Source: JAEZDC01 sp036676415
GTDB taxonomy: Bacteria; Bacteroidota; Bacteroidia; Chitinophagales; Chitinophagaceae
Assembly (NCBI GenBank): GCA_036676415.1
Contig: JAKFCX010000015.1
Coordinates: 434,001 to 498,000 of the forward strand
Length of the DNA: 64,000 nucleotides
Direction: 5' to 3'
Shown: in pieces, positions 16,862 through 25,108 of the stretch
Position numbering within the stretch: the first letter of the stretch is position 1
Layout of the letters: the number at the start of each line of letters is the position of its first letter
Made by a program: the position numbers and the translations under genes
Notes under the pieces: model-generated
The model's input: the letters and a program-made list of their open reading frames with translations, nothing else
Told to the model about the DNA's origin: nothing
The model's database searches: none

Positions 16862-17455
16862 CTAAGCCTTTATTAAAAGGTCAAATTCAGCTGATGCGAA
16901 ATTTTTAACATCATTAAGAAAATGGTCTGCAAGATCTTGTAATAACGCATAATGCTCATTGAAGGCTGTAAATGCTGTTGCTGAATTGTTGAGATATACG
17001 GCTCTTCTCGTAACACCTTCAAAGCTTTTTTCAATGCCCCATTTAAACTGGTAATTGTATAGCCAGTCATAGGTTTTCATATAAGGCAGCATTTGTTGGA
17101 ACTTCTCGGGTAAGATTGCTGTCTTATCGGTTAAACTACTGTACACGGAAGTAGCAAAGTTGCGAAGTGATTGTTGTTGCCAATGTTCATCATTAATGGC
17201 CAGAAAATGATCATATACAACATCAACAAAAGCACCTGCATACAAGCCGACAGCAGGTTTGAAGTATTGCCTGGCTTGTTTTGTTGCCTGATGTGTATCT
17301 GTAAAGATGTCGATTGATCGATGAAGCATGATGCCTTTTTGAATGCTGGCATCATAGTCGAATTTCTTTTTGCCCTTCACGAAATCGCTCATCATATTAC
17401 CCAGCAGGATATCAGTGTTACCAAACGATAAGTATGCATGAGCCAGGTAATTCAT
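16862..17455 (-). CDS. Acyl carrier protein phosphodiesterase
   Basis: A 197-residue AcpH-family phosphodiesterase (HD-like fold), which removes the 4'-phosphopantetheine group from acyl carrier protein. Seen are MNYLAHAYLSFGNTDILLGN, the acidic GNMMSDFVKGK, HRSIDIFTDTH and YAGAFVDVVYDHFLA, which supply the metal-binding His and Asp residues. The ATG at 17455 overlaps the TAA of the upstream hydrolase gene (TAATG), which is why I prefer it to a start nine codons earlier. Confidence 0.87.
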   Translation of the reverse strand: MNYLAHAYLSFGNTDILLGNMMSDFVKGKKKFDYDASIQKGIMLHRSIDIFTDTHQATKQARQYFKPAVGLYAGAFVDVVYDHFLAINDEHWQQQSLRNFATSVYSSLTDKTAILPEKFQQMLPYMKTYDWLYNYQFKWGIEKSFEGVTRRAVYLNNSATAFTAFNEHYALLQDLADHFLNDVKNFASAEFDLLIKA

Positions 17456-18864
17456 TACTGCAAAACATTTTTCTGCAGCCATTTAGCCATCTCATCCAGA
17501 GCAGTTTCAGAGAATGTTTCATCCAGCATTCCATATTCGTTTACCGTGCACAATGTGCATTTTTGAAAAAGGTGATTTAACCCCGGTAATATTTTTACTT
17601 CGTATGACGGCGATTTGCTTTTCTTCAGTGCTTTCTTTATTCCTTCAGTATTAGAATTTGCAAGCACCTGAATGTCTTTCTCACCATTTAATGCCAGCAC
17701 TTTTGCTGCAGTTTTTTCTAACCACAAAGTAGCATCCGAAGCAAGGAAGAATTGCATCCATGGTTCAGCAAAGCCTGAGATAAGATTTTCAAGAATGGCT
17801 TCTGTACTTTCTTCATCAGTAAAACCAATGGCTTTTACAAGATCCGGATTGGAGTTTTGTTTCCAGGTGGCAAATGCCAGTCTTCCTTTCCTCGCCAGAG
17901 TAGCACTGTCATTTCCCTCAGCAGATAATTGAATGAATTTTTTGTAGAGTGGAAGATAGTTTTGAACAGCTTCTTTAGAAACACCACTTTGTAATATTAA
18001 TTGTTCTCCCTGCTCTGCTAAAAGCGCTGAACCTTTTATTCCAGGACCGGCCAGCAGTATCATAAAATCAATATCATTTCGTTCTGCTGCAACAATGGGT
18101 GCAATCAATCCACCTTCACTATGGCCAATAAGGCCGATCTTTTTAGGATCGATCTCTTTTCTGCTTTTCAAATATTCAATACTGGTATTAACATCCTTTG
18201 AAAAATCTGCACTGCTGGCTTTCGACACTTCTCCGGTAGATTTTCCTGTACCCCTGTCGTCAACTCTTAATACAGCAAATCCAAGTTTTGTTAACCTGTC
18301 GGCTATAACTGCAAAAGGCTTGTGTCCCATAATGGTTTCATCCCTGTCTTGTTGACCACTTCCTGATATCAGAATTGCAACGGGAAACTTTCCACCTGAT
18401 TTAGGATAAGTCAATGTGCCGGCAAGGTGAACAGTTTTATCGTCGTTATCATATTCTACATCTTCTGAATGATAAATGAACGGCGGCTGAGGTGTTTGTG
18501 GTTTTGGTTTGGCTGCAGGAATCTCACCTTTCCCCAGCACAAGATCAAATGAGCCACCACCCTGGTTGAATTTTCCGGTAATGGATTTTTGATCTTCAGA
18601 TAAAGTACCATTGAAATTCGCCCCAACTGTGCTTATGCTTATCGATATCATGCTTCCATTTACCACTACCTGGTCACATGGAATTGCTTTCATGCCCTGG
18701 TCAGGACTTTCTGCTGTAGCCAAAAGCTTACCTTCTTTTTCCTCAATATTAAAAACGATCGTAAGGTTGAAGGCAGCAATTTTTCCTTTCCACGTACCGG
18801 TAAACGATTGCTGGGCACTGGCGGTAATACTGAATAGCAGCAAAAAGTAAAAAATGTTTTTCAT
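17455..18864 (-). CDS. Secreted alpha/beta hydrolase
   Basis: A 469-residue protein with a signal peptide (MKNIFYFLLLFSITASAQ), an N-terminal beta-rich domain of about 110 residues (TGTWKGKIAAFNLTIVFNIE, lipocalin-like), a Pro/Lys linker (AAKPKPQTPQPP) and a hydrolase domain. The nucleophile elbow is GHSEGG, the catalytic His is likely in PGLNHLFQ, and the oxyanion region is ILISGSGQQDRDE. This architecture is shared with Bacteroidota S9-like esterases and peptidases; the substrate is unknown. It is translationally coupled to the AcpH-like gene. Confidence 0.87.
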   Translation of the reverse strand: MKNIFYFLLLFSITASAQQSFTGTWKGKIAAFNLTIVFNIEEKEGKLLATAESPDQGMKAIPCDQVVVNGSMISISISTVGANFNGTLSEDQKSITGKFNQGGGSFDLVLGKGEIPAAKPKPQTPQPPFIYHSEDVEYDNDDKTVHLAGTLTYPKSGGKFPVAILISGSGQQDRDETIMGHKPFAVIADRLTKLGFAVLRVDDRGTGKSTGEVSKASSADFSKDVNTSIEYLKSRKEIDPKKIGLIGHSEGGLIAPIVAAERNDIDFMILLAGPGIKGSALLAEQGEQLILQSGVSKEAVQNYLPLYKKFIQLSAEGNDSATLARKGRLAFATWKQNSNPDLVKAIGFTDEESTEAILENLISGFAEPWMQFFLASDATLWLEKTAAKVLALNGEKDIQVLANSNTEGIKKALKKSKSPSYEVKILPGLNHLFQKCTLCTVNEYGMLDETFSETALDEMAKWLQKNVLQ

Positions 18865-19176
18865 AAATCTTCCTTGAAGTCATGAAGATAATAAAGACAA
18901 TTTAGATCACCCATTCAGCCGTTGAACCCAGCTAATAAAATTTAATGATGTTTCTGTCGCTATTAGTATTTTATTAAGACTTCGGCTAAAACCCAATAGG
19001 GTATTGAATTTCCGGCGAAACCTGATTGTTCTCCAGGTAATATGGTAACCGTTCATACTAAAATCATTGAACGAAATTCTTCTCGTCACAATTCAATTGC
19101 TCGAGGAAGTGATTGATGCTAGTTTCAACCTGTCAAACAATACTACATCCACATCATAACCGTAAAACCACACAAA
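18865..19176. other. Intergenic region between divergent genes
   Basis: This 312-base region contains the divergent promoters of the hydrolase and the PepSY-like gene. I see only a weak inverted repeat, CGTTCA (19050-19055) with TGAACG (19068-19073), and no RNA gene or repeat copy. Confidence 0.5.
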
Positions 19177-19620
19177 ATGAAAAAATTATTAATTGCAGTA
19201 ATTGCTGTACTCACACTAACCACAACAGCTATCGCAGCAGATGGAAGCAAAAAAGTAAGCAGTACCGTACTGGATAAATTTAAACATACCTACAAAGATG
19301 CCGGGGACATTAAATGGACGGTCACCACGCAGTTTGCCAAAGCAAGTTTCCTCATGGATGGAGAAAGGGTAGAAGCATATTATGGTACAGACGGAAATTT
19401 CCTTGCAGAGAGTAAAGCAGTTTCAACCCAGGATCTGCCAAAAGCTGCAAGAAGAGATCTTCAAAAAAAATACGGCAACTATACCATTAAAGAAGTAATT
19501 CAATACGTAACCTTCGATAAAGTGGAATATTATGTGTCTTTGGAAAATGAAAAGGAAACTAAAATATTAAAGATCAGTGGCACAGGAGATATGCAGGTTT
19601 ACAAGAGCACAGAAAAATAG
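19177..19620 (+). CDS. Secreted PepSY-like protein
   Basis: A 147-residue protein with a Sec signal peptide (MKKLLIAVIAVLTLTTTAIA). The mature part resembles the Bacteroidota PepSY-like/BLIP-fold family: an alpha-beta unit (VLDKFKHTYKDAGDIKW), a strand region with AYYGTDGNFLAESKAV, and a second unit starting LPKAARRDLQKKYGNY. These are periplasmic proteins of unknown ligand. Its own terminator follows at once. Confidence 0.8.
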   Translation: MKKLLIAVIAVLTLTTTAIAADGSKKVSSTVLDKFKHTYKDAGDIKWTVTTQFAKASFLMDGERVEAYYGTDGNFLAESKAVSTQDLPKAARRDLQKKYGNYTIKEVIQYVTFDKVEYYVSLENEKETKILKISGTGDMQVYKSTEK

Positions 19621-19641
19621 TTTAGAAACAGTGCAGTTGGT

Positions 19642-19668
19642 AAGGAGTTCTGGCAGGACTCCTTTTTT
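19642..19668 (+). terminator. Rho-independent terminator
   Basis: The stem AAGGAGT/ACTCCTT with a nine-base loop is followed by a T run. It lies 21 bases after the PepSY-like gene. Confidence 0.85.
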
Positions 19669-19712
19669 GTTTCCGTAAGTTAATTAAACGAGATAGGATC
19701 GGTTCATATTCC

Positions 19713-19720
19713 TACTTTTG
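19713..19720 (+). promoter_or_regulatory. -7 box for the deoxyhypusine-synthase-like gene
   Basis: TACTTTTG matches TAnnTTTG exactly, 19 bases before the ATG. No convincing -33 element was found. Confidence 0.5.
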
Positions 19721-19739
19721 TGCCTCAAAATTCAGTGGA

Positions 19740-20714
19740 ATGAATAAAGGACCTGTATCGAAATTTATAGAACATCATTATCGTCATTTTAATGCTGCAG
19801 CTTTGGTAGATGCAGCCAAAGGCTATGAATCTCATTTACTGGAAGGAGGTAAAATGATGGTGACACTTGCTGGTGCAATGAGTACTGGAGAGCTGGGTTT
19901 AAGTCTTTCCGAAATGATTCGCCAGGATAAAATTGCTATCATCAGTTGTACAGGTGCCAACCTTGAGGAAGATGTAATGAACCTGGTAGCACACAGCCAT
20001 TATAAAAGAGTTCCAAACTACCGTGATCTTACTCCACAGGATGAGTGGGACTTGTTAGAGAATCATTATAACCGTGTTACTGATACATGCATACCGGAAG
20101 AAGAAGCTTTTCGCCGTTTGCAAAAACACCTGGTCAAGCAATGGAAAGACGCAGAGGCAAAAGGAGAAAGATATTTTCCGCATGAGTTTCTTTACAGAAC
20201 CATATTAAGTGGTGAACTGGAACAGTATTATGAGATCGATCCAAAAGATAGTTGGGTGGTAGCTGCTGCAAAAAAGAATATCCCTATCGTTGTTCCTGGA
20301 TGGGAAGACAGTACTACCGGTAACATCTTTGCCAGTTATGTAGTGAAAGGAGAGTTGCATGCCTCTACAGTAAAGAGTGGTATTGAATATATGGTGTGGC
20401 TTACAGAATGGTATCGCAATAACAGTAGCGGTAAGGGTGTTGGCTTTTTCCAGATCGGTGGTGGCATTGCAGGTGATTTCCCGATTTGTGTTGTACCGAT
20501 GATGTACCAGGACCTGGAATGGCATGACGTTCCTTTCTGGAGTTATTTCTGCCAGATAAGCGATTCGACTACTTCTTATGGTTCTTATTCAGGTGCTGTA
20601 CCCAATGAAAAGATCACCTGGGGTAAATTGGATATCAATACTCCTAAATACATTATTGAGAGTGATGCAACGATCGTTGCTCCATTGGTGTTTGCCTGGA
20701 TATTGGGTTGGTGA
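19740..20714 (+). CDS. Deoxyhypusine synthase family protein
   Basis: A 324-residue NAD-dependent aminobutyl transferase. In eukaryotes and archaea this fold modifies eIF5A; bacteria lack that substrate, and bacterial members are thought to make homospermidine or other polyamine products. The family-defining lysine that forms the enzyme-intermediate is present in KITWGKLD, and VTLAGAMSTGELG, ISCTGANLEEDVMN and FQIGGGIAGDF make up the NAD site. The gene stands alone between two terminator-like hairpins. No other polyamine gene is visible, so the true substrate is unknown. Confidence 0.88.
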   Translation: MNKGPVSKFIEHHYRHFNAAALVDAAKGYESHLLEGGKMMVTLAGAMSTGELGLSLSEMIRQDKIAIISCTGANLEEDVMNLVAHSHYKRVPNYRDLTPQDEWDLLENHYNRVTDTCIPEEEAFRRLQKHLVKQWKDAEAKGERYFPHEFLYRTILSGELEQYYEIDPKDSWVVAAAKKNIPIVVPGWEDSTTGNIFASYVVKGELHASTVKSGIEYMVWLTEWYRNNSSGKGVGFFQIGGGIAGDFPICVVPMMYQDLEWHDVPFWSYFCQISDSTTSYGSYSGAVPNEKITWGKLDINTPKYIIESDATIVAPLVFAWILGW

Positions 20715-20749
20715 TTTTTTAGCCAGCTGAAGTACTTATAGCATCGTTT

Positions 20750-20823
20750 GTTGTGTCAAATCGACGTAGGAGATTCATCGAAACCAACAATCAAATAATT
20801 ATTCTGAGGTACTCACTTGTACG
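20750..20823 (+). repeat. Split copy of the dispersed repeat (copy 4)
   Basis: The left part GTTGTGTCA (20750-20758), preceded by ACTTATAGCATCG as in copy 2, and the right part CTCACTTGTACG (20812-20823) together give the complete GTG-type consensus. They are interrupted by 53 bases exactly between TCA and CTC. The inserted piece shows no gene or clear terminal repeats. Confidence 0.5.
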
Positions 20824-20859
20824 TTCTGGGCTTTGTTAAATGAATTAGAACAAAAAATC

Positions 20860-20896
20860 GATTGCCAACCTACAAAAGGTTGGCAATCTTATTAGC
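20860..20896 (+). terminator. Strong hairpin upstream of TonB receptor gene
   Basis: GATTGCCAACCT (20860-20871) pairs perfectly with AGGTTGGCAATC (20877-20888) around an ACAAA loop; a weak T-rich tail follows. It probably terminates the deoxyhypusine-synthase-like gene, but it lies only 22 bases before the receptor ATG and could also act in that gene's leader. Confidence 0.65.
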
Positions 20897-20910
20897 TCTT
20901 TTAAAAGTGT

Positions 20911-23355
20911 ATGATGATAAGACTAATACTTGTAACGCTTATTTCTTTTATATCTATCCAGGCTGTCAGCCAGAACGGCTCAATCACAGGTTCTGTTCGT
21001 GATGCTGTGAACAATAGCCCTATAACAGCTGCAACGGTAACAATAACACAAGGGAAAAAGACCACAATTACCGATACATTGGGTAAGTATAGTATTTCTG
21101 ATTTGCCACCAGGTTTTTATACCGTTACGGCATCGGCCTTAGGATATGAAACATCCATAAAGTATAATATTCCTGTAACGTCTGGCAACAGCTATGAGAT
21201 TTCTTTTGAATTAAACAGGGATGTGAAAATCATTGAAGATGTAACGGTAACCTCATCACGGAAAACAGCAAGAGCAACTTCACTGGAAACACCATTGAGT
21301 GTACAAAGACTTACTACTGAAGAAATAAAAAGTAGTCCGGGTGGCAACTTCGATATCAGTCGTGTAGTACAAAGCCTACCCGGAATTTCAGGATCTGATG
21401 GACTGGGTAATGGATACAGAAACGATATTATCATTCGTGGAGGTGCACCATATGAGAATGTGTATTATTTAGATGGTATTGAAGTGCCAGTGATTAATCA
21501 CTTTTCTACTCAGGGAAGTGCCGGTGGTCCACAGGGAATTCTAAACGTGTCACTGATCGAAGATGTAAAAGTGAATACCAGCTCTTTTGATGCCCGTTAT
21601 GATAATGCCTTAAGTGGAGTGCTGGATTTTAAGCAGAAGAATGGTAATACCAAACGAGTACAGGGTAATTTTAGATTAAGTGCATCAGAAGTTGCTGCTA
21701 CTTTTGATGGTCCTTTAAACAAAAAACGGAATCTTACATTTCTTGCTTCAGCCAGGAGAAGCTATTTACAATTATTGTTTAAAGCATTGGATCTTCCGAT
21801 TCGGCCTGACTACTACGATTTTCAATACAAGATTGCTTATGCTCCTAATAAAAAGAACACATTTTCATTTATCGGTGTGGGAGCGATTGATCAGTTCAGC
21901 TTCGGCACTATACGAAAGCCAACACTTGATAAATACATCATACTCGATAATGTGCCTTCCAACAATCAATGGAATTATACAGTAGGAGCAACGTGGAGAC
22001 GAAGCATGAATAATGGATTTTTTACTGTGGCACTCAGCAGGAATGCACTGGATATTGAGATATTAAAGTATGATGGTAATGACCCATCAGTAAATAGTAA
22101 GCTCCGACTGAATACTGGTATCAGGGAAACAGAGAACAAGCTAAGGATAGATGTCTCCCAGACTTTCTCCACCTTTAAGATCAGTTATGGTATTTCAACA
22201 CAGTATGTAGACTACCTGAATAATACTTTCGTAAGGAGAAGAGCTGAAGTAAGAGATAATAACGGAAATCTTGTACAGCCTGCCGATATTTTTCAATACA
22301 ATACCAATGTTGATTTCATTAAGTATGGTCTTTATTTCCAGGCAGGAAAGCGATTTTTTGACAACAGGTTAAACATCAGTGCCGGAATAAGAACTGATGG
22401 CAATTCTTTTATGAACAGTGGTGATGAATTACTGGATCATCTTTCTCCAAGGGTAGCATTGAGTTATGAAATTGCACCAAACTGGACATTCAATACCAGC
22501 GTTGGAAGCTATACCAAACTTCCACCCTACACAGTGTTAGGTTTTCAGCAGAATAATGTTTTCCTCAACCGGAATGCAGAATACCTCCGAGCCGATCATT
22601 ATGTTGCAGGATTCGAATTCATTCCAAAACCTACAATTCGTTTTACGCTGGAAGGATTTTATAAAAGTTATAGTAACGTGCCAGTTTCTCTCAGGGATGG
22701 TATCAGCCTTAATAACCTCGGTGCTGATTTCAATGCTTTGGGTAACGAACCAATTGTTTCGTCAGGAAAAGGAGAAGCGTATGGTATTGAGCTTTTTGCC
22801 CAGCAAAAACTAACGAAAAGATTATTCGGCTTCGGTAGCTATACTTATGTGATTTCTAAATTTAGTGGACTTGATGGAAAGCTCTTACCTAGTGCTTGGG
22901 ATAACAGGCATCTTTTCAGCTTTACGCTGGGTTATAAGTTCAATCGTAACTGGGAGTTGGGATTGAAGTATCGTTTACAGGGAGGGTTACCTTATACTCC
23001 TTTTGATGAAGCTGCAAGCCGTATCAATTACAGTACACAAGGAATAGCTATTCTTGATTACAGCCAATTTAACCAACTACGACTGGGTACTTTTCAGCAA
23101 AGCGATATACGGATTGACAAAAAATGGAACTTTAAGAAGATCACATTGGATGTATTCATTGATATACAGAACTGGACAGCCAATAAAAAGCCTACGTTAC
23201 CGCAATATACTTTTGATCGTGATTTGAATACCGGTGCATTCATCACAAGTAATAATCAGCCATTGGCACCAGATGGTTCAAATGCATTTCCAAAAATCAT
23301 CCTGGAGAATAATTCAACGTTGTTGCCGACGATTGGGTTTATCATTGAATTTTAA
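20911..23355 (+). CDS. TonB-dependent outer membrane receptor
   Basis: An 814-residue receptor with a signal peptide (ends VSQ), an N-terminal carboxypeptidase-regulatory-like beta-sandwich (GSITGSVRDAVNNSPITAAT, about residues 22-105), a plug domain (about 115-230; PGISGSDGLGNGYRNDIIIRGG and YYLDGIEVP) and a 22-strand barrel ending in an aromatic residue (IGFIIEF). It lacks the SusC length and no SusD gene follows, so it is more likely a siderophore, metal or small-ligand transporter. No TonB or binding protein lies nearby. The MerC/SCO/Fur genes just downstream hint at metal handling. Confidence 0.9.
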   Translation: MMIRLILVTLISFISIQAVSQNGSITGSVRDAVNNSPITAATVTITQGKKTTITDTLGKYSISDLPPGFYTVTASALGYETSIKYNIPVTSGNSYEISFELNRDVKIIEDVTVTSSRKTARATSLETPLSVQRLTTEEIKSSPGGNFDISRVVQSLPGISGSDGLGNGYRNDIIIRGGAPYENVYYLDGIEVPVINHFSTQGSAGGPQGILNVSLIEDVKVNTSSFDARYDNALSGVLDFKQKNGNTKRVQGNFRLSASEVAATFDGPLNKKRNLTFLASARRSYLQLLFKALDLPIRPDYYDFQYKIAYAPNKKNTFSFIGVGAIDQFSFGTIRKPTLDKYIILDNVPSNNQWNYTVGATWRRSMNNGFFTVALSRNALDIEILKYDGNDPSVNSKLRLNTGIRETENKLRIDVSQTFSTFKISYGISTQYVDYLNNTFVRRRAEVRDNNGNLVQPADIFQYNTNVDFIKYGLYFQAGKRFFDNRLNISAGIRTDGNSFMNSGDELLDHLSPRVALSYEIAPNWTFNTSVGSYTKLPPYTVLGFQQNNVFLNRNAEYLRADHYVAGFEFIPKPTIRFTLEGFYKSYSNVPVSLRDGISLNNLGADFNALGNEPIVSSGKGEAYGIELFAQQKLTKRLFGFGSYTYVISKFSGLDGKLLPSAWDNRHLFSFTLGYKFNRNWELGLKYRLQGGLPYTPFDEAASRINYSTQGIAILDYSQFNQLRLGTFQQSDIRIDKKWNFKKITLDVFIDIQNWTANKKPTLPQYTFDRDLNTGAFITSNNQPLAPDGSNAFPKIILENNSTLLPTIGFIIEF

Positions 23356-23376
23356 ATTGATGCAATAGATTCCTCT

Positions 23377-23407
23377 GCACAAGAGTGCTCCGATAGCTAT
23401 CGGAGCA
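23377..23407. repeat. Half repeat copy joined to a 22-bp palindrome
   Basis: GCACAAGAGTGC (23377-23388) matches the outer half of the dispersed repeat. It runs into a perfect 22-bp palindrome at 23386-23407 with centre GATAGCTATC. The palindrome may be a terminator between the receptor and MerC genes, although no T run follows. Confidence 0.5.
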
Positions 23408-23449
23408 AGTAAAGCTGAATCGGAGTTACAGGCTTCTGTTTAATAAAAA

Positions 23450-23845
23450 TTAATGATCACATCCTGCAGTAGAACAACTTGCAGTCTTGCGGATGAACCT
23501 GAAATTCTGCAAGTGACCGGCAACGATCAATACAACAGCTGGAACTAAAAACCAAAGCTGGTGTTCGTGCCATACCTGTTTGCTGAAAAGAAAGATCATT
23601 CCTGCACTGAAAAGTAATATCGGCGACATTTTATGATGATGTTTTCTCCAACCATGATACAATGAGTACATACCAATGGCTGCAGCAAGACAAATCATGA
23701 ATATCTCAAATAGCAGATTATCAATAATGTTGAATCCAAAAATCGGTAATGATTGAAGAAATAGTGGCAACAGGGCACAATGAATGGCACAGGCCAGAGA
23801 AGCACTGATACCTAAAGCATCCCAATTGAATTTTATTCCCTTCAT
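23450..23845 (-). CDS. MerC domain-containing membrane protein
   Basis: A 131-residue membrane protein with four predicted transmembrane segments. The MerC signature is the first helix SASLACAIHCALLP, whose paired Cys residues handle the metal in mercury transporters. The C-terminal tail ends CSTAGCDH, another potential metal site. In Bacteroidota such proteins usually lie away from mer operons and next to Fur-family regulators, as here. I chose ATG 23845; the upstream 12 codons begin at a non-ATG start. Confidence 0.85.
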   Translation of the reverse strand: MKGIKFNWDALGISASLACAIHCALLPLFLQSLPIFGFNIIDNLLFEIFMICLAAAIGMYSLYHGWRKHHHKMSPILLFSAGMIFLFSKQVWHEHQLWFLVPAVVLIVAGHLQNFRFIRKTASCSTAGCDH

Positions 23846-23920
23846 GTAAAGCAAAAATAGCTGAATGCAACTTTGTTGCAAAACATTTGTTTAATTAAGT
23901 TCTGTTAAATGGTAAGGCTG

Positions 23921-23928
23921 TAATTTTG
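23921..23928 (+). promoter_or_regulatory. -7 box of the SCO-fur operon
   Basis: TAATTTTG fits TAnnTTTG and ends five bases before the SCO ATG, so the transcript would start at or within a few bases of the start codon (leaderless or nearly so). Confidence 0.55.
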
Positions 23929-23933
23929 TCTTT

Positions 23934-24584
23934 ATGAAGCGTTTTTTAGGTTATGCCGGTTTTTTTATCGTGTTATTGCTGGTATTTTTCTTCTTTCTTT
24001 TCAGGGGAACAGATAAATGGAAGCCTAAACTGGCTACCATTAGCTATGTAAAGCCTTTTAGTTTTACTGCACAAGATGGCAGGCAATTTACCGACCAGGA
24101 CCACCAGGGAAAGGTTACCGTTGTTGAATACTTCTTTACTACCTGTACTGGTATTTGTCCAAAGATGAATGCCAATATGAAGAAAGTGTATGACGAGTTC
24201 AAGGATGAACCTGATTTCCAGGTGCTGGGCTTCACCAGTATGCCAGAAACAGATACGCTGGGAAGACTGAAATACTATTCAGATTCGCTGGGATTAGATC
24301 CCAAAAAATGGATATTGTTGACCGGCAGGAAAGACAGTTTATATACAGCTGCAAGGGCCAGTTATATGCTGGATGATCCACAGAATTCTGTCACGAAGAT
24401 CGAAGATGATTTTATCCATACACAGTTCTTTGCTTTGGTTGGTAAAAATGGAGATGTACGTGGACAGATATATGATGGATTAAAAGCGTCGGAGATTGAA
24501 CGATTGAAGAAAGATGTACGTAGTTTGTTGAACGAAAAGCAGGGAAAAGGAAATGCTCCTAACCTGTTTGGAAACCCGAAATAG
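23934..24584 (+). CDS. SCO1/SenC family copper chaperone
   Basis: A 216-residue membrane-anchored thioredoxin-fold protein. One N-terminal transmembrane helix (about residues 4-24) is followed by the copper motif CTGICPKMN and the third ligand His in DDFIHTQFF. The family delivers copper to, or keeps reduced, the CuA site of cytochrome oxidase. The next gene, a Fur-family regulator, starts one base after its stop, so they form an operon; MerC is divergent. Confidence 0.9.
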   Translation: MKRFLGYAGFFIVLLLVFFFFLFRGTDKWKPKLATISYVKPFSFTAQDGRQFTDQDHQGKVTVVEYFFTTCTGICPKMNANMKKVYDEFKDEPDFQVLGFTSMPETDTLGRLKYYSDSLGLDPKKWILLTGRKDSLYTAARASYMLDDPQNSVTKIEDDFIHTQFFALVGKNGDVRGQIYDGLKASEIERLKKDVRSLLNEKQGKGNAPNLFGNPK

Positions 24585-24585
24585 T

Positions 24586-25002
24586 ATGAGCAACGAGATA
24601 CTGGAATTATTAAAGCGGAATCAGCTGAGTGTAACGGATAGCAGGAAGAAGATCCTCGAATTTTTCCAGCATGCAAATGGTGCATTGGCTCATGCCGATA
24701 TTGAAAAGCTGAGTGCTGATAAATTTGACCGGGTAACGATTTACAGAACACTGCAAACCTTTGTTGAGAAAGGTATCATACATACCATTCCAACCTCAGA
24801 TAATTCTGTTAAGTACGCTTTATGTAAAGATGAATGTGCAGCTGGTCATCATCATGACGATCATATTCATTTTCTATGTGATGATTGCGGAACAACTTAC
24901 TGCTTAGAAAGTCATGTTCCTGCAGTACAGCTACCACAGGGATTTGTTGTTAAAAGAACAGATGTGGTAGTGAGTGGGAGATGTGGTAAATGCAGTAATT
25001 AG
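24586..25002 (+). CDS. Fur family transcriptional regulator
   Basis: A 138-residue metal-dependent repressor. The N-terminal winged helix has VTDSRKKILEFF and FDRVTIYRTLQTFVEKGII. The dimerisation domain has a His-rich loop GHHHDDHIHF and two Cys pairs (CDDCG and CGKC) for structural zinc. Whether it senses zinc, iron or another metal is not settled; pairing with SCO and MerC suggests a non-iron metal. The ATG at 24586 follows the SCO stop by one base. Confidence 0.9.
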   Translation: MSNEILELLKRNQLSVTDSRKKILEFFQHANGALAHADIEKLSADKFDRVTIYRTLQTFVEKGIIHTIPTSDNSVKYALCKDECAAGHHHDDHIHFLCDDCGTTYCLESHVPAVQLPQGFVVKRTDVVVSGRCGKCSN

Positions 25003-25004
25003 TT

Positions 25005-25106
25005 AACCGCAAAGACGCAATGACGCTAAGTTATCATTGCGTCTTTGCGACATTGCGGTTCAAACATCTCTGCGAAACCTTCTCTCTTCTCAGCGGCTCT
25101 GCGGTT
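25005..25106. repeat. Gene-less TIR element related to the GxxExxY cassette
   Basis: Terminal repeats AACCGCAAAGACGC (25005-25018) and GCGGCTCTGCGGTT (25093-25106) match at 12 of 14 positions. Inside is a perfect 16-bp hairpin, 25008-25023 with 25034-25049. The right end, read on the minus strand, contains GGTTTCGCAGAG, identical to the left end of the cassette at 8741. It starts two bases after the fur stop and ends two bases before the M3 peptidase stop, filling the whole gap. Confidence 0.65.
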
Positions 25107-25108
25107 CG

